NCBI GenBank assembly: GCA_020832405.1
Contig: JAFIET010000030.1
Coordinates: 1-40,558 of the forward strand
Direction of reading: 5' to 3'
Origin: Balneolales bacterium
GTDB taxonomy: Bacteria; Bacteroidota; Rhodothermia; Balneolales; Cyclonatronaceae
Length of the DNA: 40,558 bases
Below are positions 18,701-25,569 of the stretch, piece after piece. Positions within the stretch are counted from its first letter, which is position 1. Each line of letters opens with the position of its first letter. Made by a program: the position numbers and the translations under genes. Below the pieces are notes generated by a model that was not told the DNA's origin, ran no database searches, and saw only the letters and a list, made by a program, of their open reading frames with translations.

Positions 18701-18796
18701 AATCCAGATACCGTCAAAAGTAAGGTCGAACAATAAGGAGGTAATGTCGCTGCAATCAGTGCTGAGGTGTGCAGGCTCTTTATCCGGGTGATTCAT
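12761..18796 (-). CDS. Giant soluble multi-PAS hybrid sensor histidine kinase with two receivers
   Basis: This 2011-residue protein has no signal peptide or transmembrane helix, so it should sense cytoplasmic signals. About ten PAS domains, mostly PAS_3/PAS-PAC type, lie in tandem: roughly 18-140, 148-265, 272-400, 410-528, 530-660, 663-790, 793-915, 920-1045, 1050-1172 and 1178-1295. A GAF domain follows (about 1300-1470). The HisKA domain has MSHEIRTPLNG with phosphorylatable H1496, and the ATPase domain shows the N box (INLLNNAVKF), DTGIGI and GGTGLGL. The first receiver keeps the acceptor aspartate (D1781 in VDYDMP) but has VVCQHS where the acidic pair should be and SRPV instead of KP. 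The second receiver is canonical, with VDD, D1942 and SKP. No Hpt domain or partner regulator is adjacent. Ligands are unknown; some PAS domains could bind haem or flavin, but this cannot be seen. Confidence 0.95.
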   Translation of the reverse strand: MNHPDKEPAHLSTDCSDITSLLFDLTFDGIWIWNPENKNDLRFSSTFWQWLGYGEAAEEQDLPEWTDIIDPNDRRILQAALDSFLYAPDAGKPFVFEAAFISADQVWQRFSFKGRMHPTADPNAPQLIGCVRKATDRGAATPGTQKQLQLFETLYAASPIGIALNDFETGAFIFVNDKLLEPTGYSREAFLKLSYWDTTPPEYRPLEERALEQMKESGRYETFRKEYIRKDGSRYPVELRGFVTENEDGKKQIWSFIEDISDRVKTENELQASRDQLHSLMENIPGVAFRCRYDQPREFLFLSDGMQELVGVDQEVFLGANRSAFDTLIPADSLEATQIKLHKAVQAGGSYEISYPVMHKDGSIRWLLEKGRVLQPQSNGPLITDGILFDITRQHNDSKKLDMVREQVRQVNEELDAVLQGTGIGIWKMDAKTRNIVWSDYLLKTLQSDNKPCFQYENWVSMLHADDKAAVETALEKFLSDNVPFDIEYRVLLPDGSKEYHHSKAIKIFQEGAFSRVIGTTEVITARKKSEAELLSTRRFLNETNRVARVGGWEFLPEHDAIIWNETLYDLFELERDTLIDQPFMLSLFTPESQERLLKASEKSAAELVSYDLELQIIPQKTGETKWVRATGTPVTENGRIVRYYGIVQDIDQSKRLLLELADSREKLRSVFNELTDVVWSVTLPDYSLRMISPSAEALFGYSTDTWYSRPQLWAECIHPEDDEAHSRIMADLEQRGTYDQTYRIKTKSGAVKWVRNQGRIILDGHGQALRLDGIISDISPLKDAEEKALQSERRLKALLETQNSFIVRMDASGRITYANRKFMAVFGNQYRVSETAQQVAGQEFRVSVVEEDVPKYLEALETLRQKPDSVIQLELAKSLSDSGKASILWEFSCIQDEAGKVLEIQCNGLDFTEKKAAMRELERTSILLNDAQRLSGLGAWELDLQSERLSWTDEVYRIHEVEKGTDIMLLDGISFYHPDYQPRIRECVRKAIEEMEPYDEVCRFITAKGRERWVRASGYPIVKDGNVTHLIGAFQDVTDFEADKERIRQEQQFSKQVLANMSDGFSLVDAGGVQLEVNKAFCEMTGFSRDELIGRTQPFPYWPQEHTEHITAVLQQTLVPHSSGKTFELSFCRKDGSQFPVLVSFSKLTDRENRVRFTFANIRDITERKQYETALEAKEKKWKSYIQSAAHGIVVISRQGKILEVNPAVSSITGYPNSKIPGLTVFEFLPESEAERITESIREVFSNKTIMLELDIRTRNGAVKTLSVSAVALDSGNILLILTDITQQKKDERNLIRNQEMLQAIALATAGLLSNPDTKTAFRDSLMLVSKALQAEQAYVFDLHENEQGLFARHTFECYTDGRPPVNGHAHLQQVPLKLLGEAALLLNSGKTYQVLRNSLQGDGILADVMDQQGIKAMILAPIVIDGITISIIGFDRLHVSELWNRNEQALLLSFAGSIASALQRSRLLESLQESRKLAEVANKAKSEFLANMSHEIRTPLNGIIGFTELLQRTTLDTVQQQYARNVQLSGKALMEVINDILDFSKIEAGKLELEIIKTSLRRCVEESCDIVSYQTAAKKLELILNIQPGLPEMIETDPVRLKQICINLLNNAVKFTESGEIELTVTHEPTGSGRARFEISVRDTGIGISPEQQEKLFKAFSQADTSTTRKYGGTGLGLKISALLAGKLGGSLKVESEAGKGSRFFFTFESSCSLPEMYQKAVFGNTIYKNVLVVCQHSANRSLLQQYLQYWNIDAECSPNGFEAMNMIESKNFGLLFVDYDMPYIDGFDTVRIIRHKMNIDADKLIVVMLYNGPLGPENEQQQQELGIRYHLSRPVKKQELLDILLRIENENEATDSPVSGIAAKTAAAEAPRDPDLYGEATLVSGKTKILIVDDVPMNIILLRSLISGLYPNAAIIEAGNGREGVELAALHKPDIIFMDVQMPEMDGLEATRTIRKYNSKVPIIALTARVLKDEQAYTMESGMNYFLSKPIETAELSKVLKMWLPDVR

Positions 18797-18873
18797 TTTT
18801 AATTTCTTTATAGCAGGATGCTACGTATAAACCATTATTTTTGGAGAAGAAGCTGGTCTTAAATAAAAAAAGA

Positions 18874-18977
18874 GGCTTGTTTAGTCTATCTAATCTAAGT
18901 AAAAGCACTTAAATATTCATGCTTGTAAAAATCGGATTCGGAAAATAATTCGTTTAGCATAGAGCTGTAAACAAGCC
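18874..18977. repeat. Distant 10-bp inverted repeat upstream of the hybrid kinase
   Basis: GGCTTGTTTA at 18874-18883 has its exact reverse complement TAAACAAGCC at 18968-18977. The span lies between the kinase start and the terminator of the transporter gene. It may be a pair of regulator sites or chance. Confidence 0.35.
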
Positions 18978-18982
18978 CAAAA

Positions 18983-19018
18983 AAAAGGCATCCGCGCTTT
19001 GTTGCGCGGATGCCTTTT
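18983..19018 (-). terminator. Strong terminator of the AbgT-family transporter gene
   Basis: A perfect 15-bp stem (AAAAGGCATCCGCGC at 18983-18997 with its complement at 19004-19018) encloses a 6-nt loop. On the minus strand it ends in a run of T. It lies 24 bp downstream of the transporter stop codon. Confidence 0.9.
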
Positions 19019-19041
19019 GTGTTTCGTTGTGGTTAGGGCGC

Positions 19042-20613
19042 TCAGGGTGCCGGATACACAAAACTTGCCTGCAAGCCGAGTGGTATGCCGATGGCCCAGT
19101 ACGCCAGCAGGAAGATGGTCCAGGTTACCAGAAAGATGAAGAAGTATGGCAGCATCATCGAAACCAGGGTGCCGATACCGGTTGACTTCACGTATTTTTG
19201 GCAGAAAACCACCACCAGCGGGAAATACGGCAGCAGCGGAGTGATGATGTTCGATACCGAATCACCCACGCGGTAGGCGGCCTGTGTAAGGTCAGGCGAG
19301 ATGCCAAGACCCATGAGCATGGGCACGAAAATCGGAGCAATCAGCGCCCATTTGGCCGAAGCCGAACCTACGAGCAGGTTCACAAAAGCTGTAAGTAAAA
19401 TGATGCCCACAATAGTGATTGCTCCCGGCAGCTGAAGCTCCTGGAGGAAATTGGCGCCTTTCAGGGCAATCAGAATTCCGATGTTGGATTGCGCAAAAGC
19501 GTCGATAAACAGGGCACAGAAAAAGGCCATTACCATGTAGTAGGCCATAGTACCCATCGCCTTGCTCATGCTGTCAATCACGTCTTTCGATTTGGTGAAG
19601 GTGCCCGACATGTAGCCGTAAACAATACCGGGCAGGGCAAAAAAGATGAAGATAAGCGGCACAATCATCTGCATGAGGGGCGCTGAGAAAGAAACCAGCG
19701 ACATCTGATCGGGGTTGGCCATATCAGGGCCGCGCAGGGCGGAGTCGCCGGGGATAGCCCAAAAAACCAGCACGGCAATAGCAGCAAGCATGGCAAAGGT
19801 CGCCGCCCAGAACGCACGGCTTTCTTTCGGCGAAACGGATTCCAGTTTTGGGAGGTCATCTTCGTCCGCATCAACCTCAACGCCCTGAAGCCGGGGCTCC
19901 ACAATTTTATCGGTGATATACCAGCCCACACCTACAATAAGGAAAGAAGAAAGCCCGGTAAAAAAGATGTTGTTGAGCGGGTTGAGCTGAATGTTGGGGT
20001 CAAAAATCTGTGCGGCACTTTGAGTGAACCCCATCAGCAGCGGATCAATGCCGGAGGGTACAAAGTTGGCGCTGAAGCCCCCGCTCACCCCGGCAAAGGC
20101 GGCGGCAATACCTGCCAGCGGATGGCGCCCGGCAGCGTAGAAGATCACGGCTCCAAGCGGAATTACAAGTACATAGCCCGCATCGGCAGCGGTATGGCTC
20201 ACAATCGCTACGAGAATGAGCATAGGGGTGAGCAGCGCTTTAGGAGTGATACCCAGCAGCTTTTTGAGCGCTACGTTGATATAACCGGAGTTTTCGGCCA
20301 GCCCGACCCCAAGAATGGCGACAAGCACAATGCCGAGCGGTGCAAAAGTCACAAAGGTATTAACCATGCCCGCCAGAAATGCCGCAAGCTGCATGCCGGT
20401 AATCTGACTTTGAACACGAAGGGCTTCACCTGTGCGCGGATCTATCTCCGCGAAGTTAATCGGAGACAGTATCCAGGAGAAAAACCATACAATAAGCAGC
20501 AGAATAAAGAATAAAGCAGCCGGATCAGGCAGTTTGTTTCCGGCAACTTCTATAAAATCCAGAAAGCGTTGAAGGGTACTTTTTTTTCCGGATGAGTCAG
20601 TTTGATTGTTCAT
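19042..20613 (-). CDS. AbgT-family transporter
   Basis: The 523-residue protein is an integral membrane transporter of the AbgT family, whose members import p-aminobenzoyl-glutamate or export antimetabolites such as sulfonamides. The N-terminus reads LDFIEVAGNKLPDPAALFFILL, the family's usual entry to the first helix. Further matches are the long hydrophilic-hydrophobic alternation with PLGIVLVAILGVGLAENSGY, SHTAADAGYVLVIPLGAVIF, GGFSANFVPSGIDPLLMGFT, and NLLVGSASAKWALIAPIFVPM near residue 410-430. About eleven or more membrane segments are visible. A charged cytoplasmic loop (about 235-265, EVDADEDDLPKLESVSPKES) interrupts them. The substrate cannot be decided from sequence, and no folate gene is adjacent. 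The start at 20613 agrees with the family N-terminus. Confidence 0.93.
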   Translation of the reverse strand: MNNQTDSSGKKSTLQRFLDFIEVAGNKLPDPAALFFILLLIVWFFSWILSPINFAEIDPRTGEALRVQSQITGMQLAAFLAGMVNTFVTFAPLGIVLVAILGVGLAENSGYINVALKKLLGITPKALLTPMLILVAIVSHTAADAGYVLVIPLGAVIFYAAGRHPLAGIAAAFAGVSGGFSANFVPSGIDPLLMGFTQSAAQIFDPNIQLNPLNNIFFTGLSSFLIVGVGWYITDKIVEPRLQGVEVDADEDDLPKLESVSPKESRAFWAATFAMLAAIAVLVFWAIPGDSALRGPDMANPDQMSLVSFSAPLMQMIVPLIFIFFALPGIVYGYMSGTFTKSKDVIDSMSKAMGTMAYYMVMAFFCALFIDAFAQSNIGILIALKGANFLQELQLPGAITIVGIILLTAFVNLLVGSASAKWALIAPIFVPMLMGLGISPDLTQAAYRVGDSVSNIITPLLPYFPLVVVFCQKYVKSTGIGTLVSMMLPYFFIFLVTWTIFLLAYWAIGIPLGLQASFVYPAP

Positions 20614-20842
20614 GTGGGATTGGTAAGAGAAGGTTTAGGCCGATGCTTTTGAGTGCATCTTACAAGCCTGTGAAATACTGAAAATCTGCCACACTTTTCA
20701 AGTATTATTTTTTGTGTACAGGCTTTTGAGCCTAAATAAATTAATTGCCCTTTTCTGCCAACAGGGATGGAAGCGTACAGGCACCTGCCCGTAAAGCGCC
20801 GGCCCGATAACGCTCCGTGCACACCGGGGGAAACATCACGGC

Positions 20843-20880
20843 AAAAAAAAGCCGCATACAGTAAACTGCAGCGGCTGTTA
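20843..20880 (-). terminator. Terminator of the 86-residue membrane protein gene
   Basis: AGCCGC at 20850-20855 pairs with GCGGCT at 20871-20876, with an inner CAGT/ACTG pairing, and on the minus strand the stem is followed by eight T residues (20843-20850). Confidence 0.75.
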
Positions 20881-20899
20881 TCCGGAAAAGGCTCAACGC

Positions 20900-21160
20900 T
20901 TAATTAACCTTTTCTTTTAAAGTTTTGAGCTCATCAGCCAGTTTTTCGGCTTCCCGGTCGTAACCGAGTTCTTTGAGTTTGAGCATATAGATACCCAGGA
21001 GAAAAAAAGTCGGAGCCCAAAGCCCCACAAAGTTACCGAATCGCTCGGCATGAGCGCGCTCCTGTTCTGATTTCCCTTTCTCCCTTGCCCAGGTTGCAAC
21101 GGTAAGTCCGATAGAGGCAAAGCCAAGTCCCATTGATATATGCGCGAGTTTCTCTAACAT
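20900..21160 (-). CDS. Small two-helix membrane protein of unknown function
   Basis: The 86-residue product starts MLEKLAHISMGLGFASIGLTVATWA, a first membrane helix, followed by a charged stretch rich in K, E and R (about 27-43). A second hydrophobic helix (FVGLWAPTFFLLGIYML) follows, and the protein ends in a charged amphipathic tail, KELGYDREAEKLADELKTLKEKVN. The start ATG and a strong terminator directly downstream support a real, monocistronic gene. No family is recognised. The layout would suit a membrane-anchored accessory or stress protein. It is divergent from the AarF-like kinase gene, with 250 bp between the starts. Confidence 0.75.
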   Translation of the reverse strand: MLEKLAHISMGLGFASIGLTVATWAREKGKSEQERAHAERFGNFVGLWAPTFFLLGIYMLKLKELGYDREAEKLADELKTLKEKVN

Positions 21161-21361
21161 AGTGTCCTTTTATTTTATGAATAAACGGTTCAGTTAAAAC
21201 AATGGGATACGACAGGCGATCGTTCCGGTTTGTTTTCCTTACAACCGCTAAGTCCTAATGCCGGCCGGGCTAAAACGTGGTATTTGATGGGGTTAGAAGG
21301 TATAAAATCAGGAATACTGCGGGGCTGTAACTCAAAGAACAGCGTCTGTTTTTTTTGTATT

Positions 21362-21433
21362 ATGGAGTCATCACTTTACTTTCACGATCCATTCAGGGAA
21401 CAGCCGCTATTTGAGCTTACGTATCTTAAATAA
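21362..21433 (+). CDS. Possible 23-residue leader ORF overlapping the AarF-like gene start
   Basis: An ATG at 21362-21364 opens a short frame (MESSLYFHDPFREQPLFELT..., ending at TAA 21431-21433) that overlaps the TTG start at 21411 in another frame. Terminating 22 nt after the downstream start would allow translational coupling. The frame may equally be chance; there is no homology evidence. Confidence 0.25.
   Translation: MESSLYFHDPFREQPLFELTYLK
21395..21400 (+). promoter_or_regulatory. Ribosome-binding site candidate for the TTG start
   Basis: AGGGAA at 21395-21400 lies 10 nt before TTG 21411 and supports that codon as the start of the AarF-like kinase. No in-frame ATG occurs in the nearby upstream sequence. 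Confidence 0.45.
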
Positions 21434-23174
21434 AAAACAGCAGCATACGGAAAACGGAAGCAGCCCTGCCGACCCCGACGAAGCCTACATAGAAGAGCTC
21501 AAGCGGCAGGCCAAACAGCACCGGGAGGGCCGCAAGAAATCACCCTACAAGATTGATCCGCTTGCACCCTACAAGGGCGTAATCCCGCGGTTTTTCCTGA
21601 TTAACCGGCACGTGATCGGGTTGCTGCTCGGCGGGCTCCTTGCCTTCCGGAATAGTTTGCCGCGTGACCGAAAGCGCGGGCTGCGCTCGTTCTGGCTCCG
21701 GTTTTTTTCGCTGCTGGTAACGCCCTTCGTAAAGAAAGACCTTCGCAATCAGGAGTTTCCGGTGCAGCTGCGGCGGCGCCTCGAGATGCTGGGCCCGACC
21801 TACATCAAGCTGGGTCAGGTGCTGTCGCTGCGGGAAGACATCCTTCCGAAAATCATAACCGAAGAGCTCAAAAACCTGCTCGACCGCCTTCCGGAAGTGC
21901 CATTTGAGGTGATGGAGGAGCTCATCCGCTACAACCTGAGCGAGCCGCTGGAGCAGGTTTTCACCTACATCGATCCGGACGCCCTCGGCTCGGCATCCAT
22001 CGGGCAAACCCATGTGGCCGGTTTGTTTAACGGGGAGAAGGTCGTCATCAAAGTTGTGAAGCCCGGTATCCGCGACACCATCCTCACGGATATTAACCTG
22101 CTGAAAATGCTGGGCTACTTCCTGGAGCTCATCATCCCGCAGTATCAGCCGAACCGGCTGATCGAAGAGTTTTGCAGCTTTACCGCCAAGGAAGTGGACC
22201 TGGTGAATGAAGCCGATAACGCCGATACCTTTGCCGTAAATTTTGCCGATTTCCCGGATGTGGTTTTCCCGAAAATTTACCGGGAGTACAGCAACGAAAA
22301 CATGCTGGTGATGGAGCTGCTCGAAGGCTTCAAGCCAGGTGATTCCCGCATGGAGTACCTCACCGATACGAACCGGCAAAAGCTGATTTACAACGGCGCG
22401 GCGGGTATCATCAGAATGCTGTTTAAGGATGGCTTTTTCCATGCCGACCTGCACCCGGGCAATCTGTTTATTCTGCCGGAGGGCAAAGTCGGATTTATTG
22501 ATCTTGGCATGGTGGGCCGTTTCGAGGAGAAAACCCGGCGGCAGATGCTCTATTATTTTCACGCCCTCGTAAGTGGCGATATTGAGGGGGCGGCCCGCTA
22601 CCTCTCGGCTATGGCGAGCGTGGGCAAGGGCGGCAGCCTGCAGGCCTTCAGGCGGGGGGTGAGCGATTTGCTGCGGCGCTTTTTCCAGCAGACCAAAAGC
22701 GGGCGTTTCAGCATGGGCAAGCTCATCGTGGAATCGCTGGGCATAGGCGCCCGGCACCGCGTGTTTTTCCCGGTTGAAATGACGCTCATGGTTAAGGCCC
22801 TCATCACCTTTGAATCCGTCGGGCAAATGCTCGATCCGAAAATGGACGTCACTGAGGTTTCCGAAGGGCATGTAGCGCGCATTTTTGAGGAGCAGTTCAG
22901 CGTGAAAGCCCTCACCCGTGAGCTGATGCGAGGCGCGCCCGAGTTTATCGATATGGCCGTGCGCCTGCCCAAAATTTTCGCTGACGGCATGCGTCAGCTC
23001 GATTACAACCTGAACAACCCCCGGAATGAAAACCCGCTCGAGGGCCTCAAAAGCGCCATCATTACCGGCTCCTGCATTGTGGGCGGCGTAATTGCCATTG
23101 TGATGAACGGCCCCATCATTCTGTGGCTGCTGCTGTTTGGCGTGGGTTTTCTGTTTTATTTATTTGGAAAGTAG
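21411..23174 (+). CDS. AarF/ABC1/UbiB-family atypical kinase
   Basis: A 587-residue protein of the UbiB (ABC1/ADCK) protein-kinase-like family, whose members support isoprenoid quinone synthesis or lipid metabolism at the membrane through an ATPase-type activity. The family-specific KxGQ motif is KLGQ near residue 133 (GPTYIKLGQVLSLRED). The alanine-rich loop replacing the glycine-rich loop reads LGSASIGQTHVAGL, followed by VVIKVVKPGI. The catalytic loop HADLHPGN is near residue 344, with the DFG equivalent in FIDLGMVG. Two hydrophobic segments at about 548-586 anchor the C-terminus, as is usual. The start is TTG at 21411. No quinone-biosynthesis gene is adjacent; bacteria of this group generally use menaquinone, so its target is open. 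The next gene, thiamine pyrophosphokinase, starts 90 bp downstream. Confidence 0.9.
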   Translation: MSLRILNKKQQHTENGSSPADPDEAYIEELKRQAKQHREGRKKSPYKIDPLAPYKGVIPRFFLINRHVIGLLLGGLLAFRNSLPRDRKRGLRSFWLRFFSLLVTPFVKKDLRNQEFPVQLRRRLEMLGPTYIKLGQVLSLREDILPKIITEELKNLLDRLPEVPFEVMEELIRYNLSEPLEQVFTYIDPDALGSASIGQTHVAGLFNGEKVVIKVVKPGIRDTILTDINLLKMLGYFLELIIPQYQPNRLIEEFCSFTAKEVDLVNEADNADTFAVNFADFPDVVFPKIYREYSNENMLVMELLEGFKPGDSRMEYLTDTNRQKLIYNGAAGIIRMLFKDGFFHADLHPGNLFILPEGKVGFIDLGMVGRFEEKTRRQMLYYFHALVSGDIEGAARYLSAMASVGKGGSLQAFRRGVSDLLRRFFQQTKSGRFSMGKLIVESLGIGARHRVFFPVEMTLMVKALITFESVGQMLDPKMDVTEVSEGHVARIFEEQFSVKALTRELMRGAPEFIDMAVRLPKIFADGMRQLDYNLNNPRNENPLEGLKSAIITGSCIVGGVIAIVMNGPIILWLLLFGVGFLFYLFGK

Positions 23175-23264
23175 CGCCCGTTCTGCAAATCAAAATTTAC
23201 GGCCGCAGAGGTCAGTACATCTGACCAAGACACCTTACACCTGTCATAATTATTTAATGAAGCT

Positions 23265-23906
23265 ATGAAAATTCTCATTTGCTGTAACGGCGAGCCCCCC
23301 TCGCTGCCGCTGCTGCACAGGCTGGAAAGCTGGAGCGAAAAAGTGATAGGAGCCGACGGCGGCGTTTTCACCCTGCGGGATGCGCAGATTGCTCCGGATT
23401 ACATCATCGGGGATATGGACAGCTTTAACCCGCTGCAGGATGTGGTGGATGCGGGCGCGACCCTGCTGCGGATGGGCGATCAGGAAACCAACGACCTCGA
23501 AAAAGCCCTCAGCCTGAGCAAAAACCTGCAGGCCACAGAAGTGATCGTTGTCGGCGGCACCGGTTACCGGCTCGATCATACCCTCAAAAACCTGAGCTGC
23601 ATGCAACGCTTCAACAATGCTTTTGAGCGCATTGTGCTGATTGATGATCACTGCATCACGATTGTGTTGCCCCGCGAGTTCCGGTTCAGCATTGCGGCCG
23701 GAACCATCGTTTCGCTGTTTCCGCTGTCGGGCCGGGTGGATGGCATCACAACCCGGGGCCTGAAATACGAGCTCAGCAACGAGCCGCTGGAAAACGGCCT
23801 GCGCGACGGCTCCTCCAACGAAGCGGTTGAGACCGAGGTACACATCACCCATGAAAACGGCAGCCTGCTGCTGATGCTCCCCTCGCAATGGCCTTTGCCC
23901 TTTTAG
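23265..23906 (+). CDS. thiN: Thiamine pyrophosphokinase
   Basis: The enzyme transfers pyrophosphate from ATP to thiamine, giving thiamine diphosphate directly; it is a salvage enzyme for imported thiamine. The 213-residue sequence shows the family's pieces in order: ADGG in VIGADGGVFTLRD, GDMDS in YIIGDMDSFNP, QETNDLEKAL, and GGTGYRLDHTLKNLS. The C-terminal thiamine-binding region includes GTIVSLFPLSG and GLKYELSNEPL. Length is normal. No THI-box riboswitch sequence was recognised upstream. Its last 19 bp overlap the start of a sodium:solute symporter gene, suggesting coupled expression of uptake and phosphorylation. Confidence 0.93.
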   Translation: MKILICCNGEPPSLPLLHRLESWSEKVIGADGGVFTLRDAQIAPDYIIGDMDSFNPLQDVVDAGATLLRMGDQETNDLEKALSLSKNLQATEVIVVGGTGYRLDHTLKNLSCMQRFNNAFERIVLIDDHCITIVLPREFRFSIAAGTIVSLFPLSGRVDGITTRGLKYELSNEPLENGLRDGSSNEAVETEVHITHENGSLLLMLPSQWPLPF

Positions 23907-25306
23907 ACTGGCTTCCGCTTTTCGTTTACTTTGCGCTACTGGGTGTGCTCACGCTGCGGCGCAAGTATGCCGGCCATCACGCGGGGGATGAGGCCGGCTT
24001 TTTGCTTTCCGGCCGCCGCCTCACCCTGCCCGCTTTTGTGGCTACGCTGGTTGCCACCTGGTACGGCGGCATACTCGGGGTAGGCGAGTTTACCTATCTC
24101 GCCGGGATCTCGCAGTGGCTGATGTTCGCCTTCCCCTACTATGTTTTTGCCGTGCTCTACGCGGTATTCATAGCAGGGGAAATCCGCGAAGGCAGCGCCC
24201 TCACCCTGCCCGAAGCCCTGAGGCAGCAGTACGGCCCCAAAACCGGCCTCGCCGGTGCGTTCGGGGTGTTCCTGCTGGTGAATCCGGCACCCTATATTCT
24301 GATGTTAGGCATCATCGCGCAGCTGGTTACCGGCGCCGACAGCTGGTTCTGGTTTGCCGCGGCCGTTGCGCTGTTTTCCACGGTTTATGTGAGCCTTGGG
24401 GGATTTGCTTCCGTGGTGCGGACCGACCTGCTGCAGCTGGTGCTGATGTATGGCGGCTTTGTGATGCTGCTCGCATTCGCCTGGCAGGCCGCCGGTTCGC
24501 CGGCTGAAATGTGGACACAGCTGCCGGAATCGCACACGGACATCACCGGCGGGTTTTCGGCGGTCTATATTCTGGTTTGGTTTTTTATTGCGATGTGGAC
24601 CTTCGTAGATCCGGGCTTTCATCAGCGGTCGGCGGCTGCGGCGAGTCCGGCCGTGGCCAGGCGCGGCATCCTCATTTCGGTCGGTTTCTGGGCTGTGTTT
24701 GATATGCTCACGGTGCTCACCGGCCTGTACGCGCTGGTGCTGCTCGGGCCGGCACTCGAAAGCCCCGCGGCGGCCTACCCCGAGCTGGCCGCGCTGCTGC
24801 TGCCTGCGGGCCTGTTCGGCCTGTTCATCACCGGCCTGGTAGCGGTGATTATGTCAACCCTGGACAGTTTCCTGTTTATCGCCGGGCAAACGCTCGGGCG
24901 GGATGTGTTCCCCGGCAGCGTGAAAGGGGCCGGCTTTTTGGGCAACCGCATCGCCCGCATCCGTGCCGGGACCTTAGCCGCGGCCCTGCTTGGCCTGGCC
25001 CTCGCCTTCGTTTTCCCGAGCGTGATCGAGCTCTGGTACGTGATCGGCAGCCTGATTATCCCTGCGCTGCTGCTGCCGGTGCTGGGCATCTACCTGCCGT
25101 TTTTCAGGATGCGGCCCGGAGCTGCGCTTGCTGCCATAATCGCAGCTTTCAGCCTCTCGCTGTTCTGGCTGGTAATGGGTGTCGCAACCGGCGACAGCCT
25201 CTTCTCTTACGCCTGGCTGGGCATCGAGCCTTTCTACCCCGGCCTTGCCGCAGCCGTCCTCATTTTTGCCGCTGACCGCATCCAAAAGCAGCCATCAATT
25301 TGCTGA
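23888..25306 (+). CDS. Sodium:solute symporter family transporter, candidate thiamine importer
   Basis: The 472-residue protein belongs to the SSS family (PanF/PutP type) and has about 13 membrane segments. The N-terminal half carries the family features: DEAGFLLSGRRLTLPAFVATLVATWYGG, GGILGVGEFTYLAGISQW and EALRQQYGPKTG, a variant of the usual EFLxxRY element. Another recognisable block is SVVRTDLLQLVLMYGG, like the TDxxQ motif of SSS proteins. It ends IFAADRIQKQPSIC. Substrate specificity is not encoded in an obvious motif. It starts inside the 3' end of the thiamine pyrophosphokinase gene (19-bp overlap), and SSS members (ThiV) have been predicted as thiamine transporters from such associations, so thiamine or a precursor is the leading guess. 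Confidence 0.88.
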   Translation: MAFALLDWLPLFVYFALLGVLTLRRKYAGHHAGDEAGFLLSGRRLTLPAFVATLVATWYGGILGVGEFTYLAGISQWLMFAFPYYVFAVLYAVFIAGEIREGSALTLPEALRQQYGPKTGLAGAFGVFLLVNPAPYILMLGIIAQLVTGADSWFWFAAAVALFSTVYVSLGGFASVVRTDLLQLVLMYGGFVMLLAFAWQAAGSPAEMWTQLPESHTDITGGFSAVYILVWFFIAMWTFVDPGFHQRSAAAASPAVARRGILISVGFWAVFDMLTVLTGLYALVLLGPALESPAAAYPELAALLLPAGLFGLFITGLVAVIMSTLDSFLFIAGQTLGRDVFPGSVKGAGFLGNRIARIRAGTLAAALLGLALAFVFPSVIELWYVIGSLIIPALLLPVLGIYLPFFRMRPGAALAAIIAAFSLSLFWLVMGVATGDSLFSYAWLGIEPFYPGLAAAVLIFAADRIQKQPSIC

Positions 25307-25569
25307 GGTCACTTTTGGTTCGCAACCCTACGCTGGCACGCGAATTTTCCGGATACAGAGGGATCAGCGCGTTTTTTTGAAGGAACTGTTTTTGTGCTTC
25401 TTCAGAAGAAGATGGCGGCTCAGGAATCCCCAAAACCCCGGGCTTATCCGCAGGTTTGGGATCGTTCACAGGCACGAAAGACCGTGATGCCCACGGAAGC
25501 CATACCAAAAAAATACAAAGCGGGCGCGGAAGAGAAGGCCGCTAAGGGGGCGGGAGTGAGCTGCCGGGT

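Noticed and set aside
20614-20842. Possible small gene between the transporter and the 86-residue protein
   Set aside because: The minus frame there (20610-20822) has no motif, signal or ribosome-binding site, and the sequence is better seen as the upstream region of the transporter gene.
21540-22871. 443-codon minus-strand frame within the AarF-like gene
   Set aside because: It is antisense to conserved kinase motifs and rich in H, Q and L, as expected for the complement of this coding sequence.
23175-23264. Possible thiamine riboswitch upstream of thiamine pyrophosphokinase
   Set aside because: The gap is only 90 bp and no THI-box core such as CTGAGA was found; only a small GTCAG/CTGAC hairpin is present.
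25307-25569. Two short frames (plus 25394-25609, minus 25260-25508) between the symporter and the esterase
   Set aside because: Each overlaps the end of a real gene, has no signal, motif or ribosome-binding site, and neither is convincingly coding. The gap holds no clear terminator or RNA.
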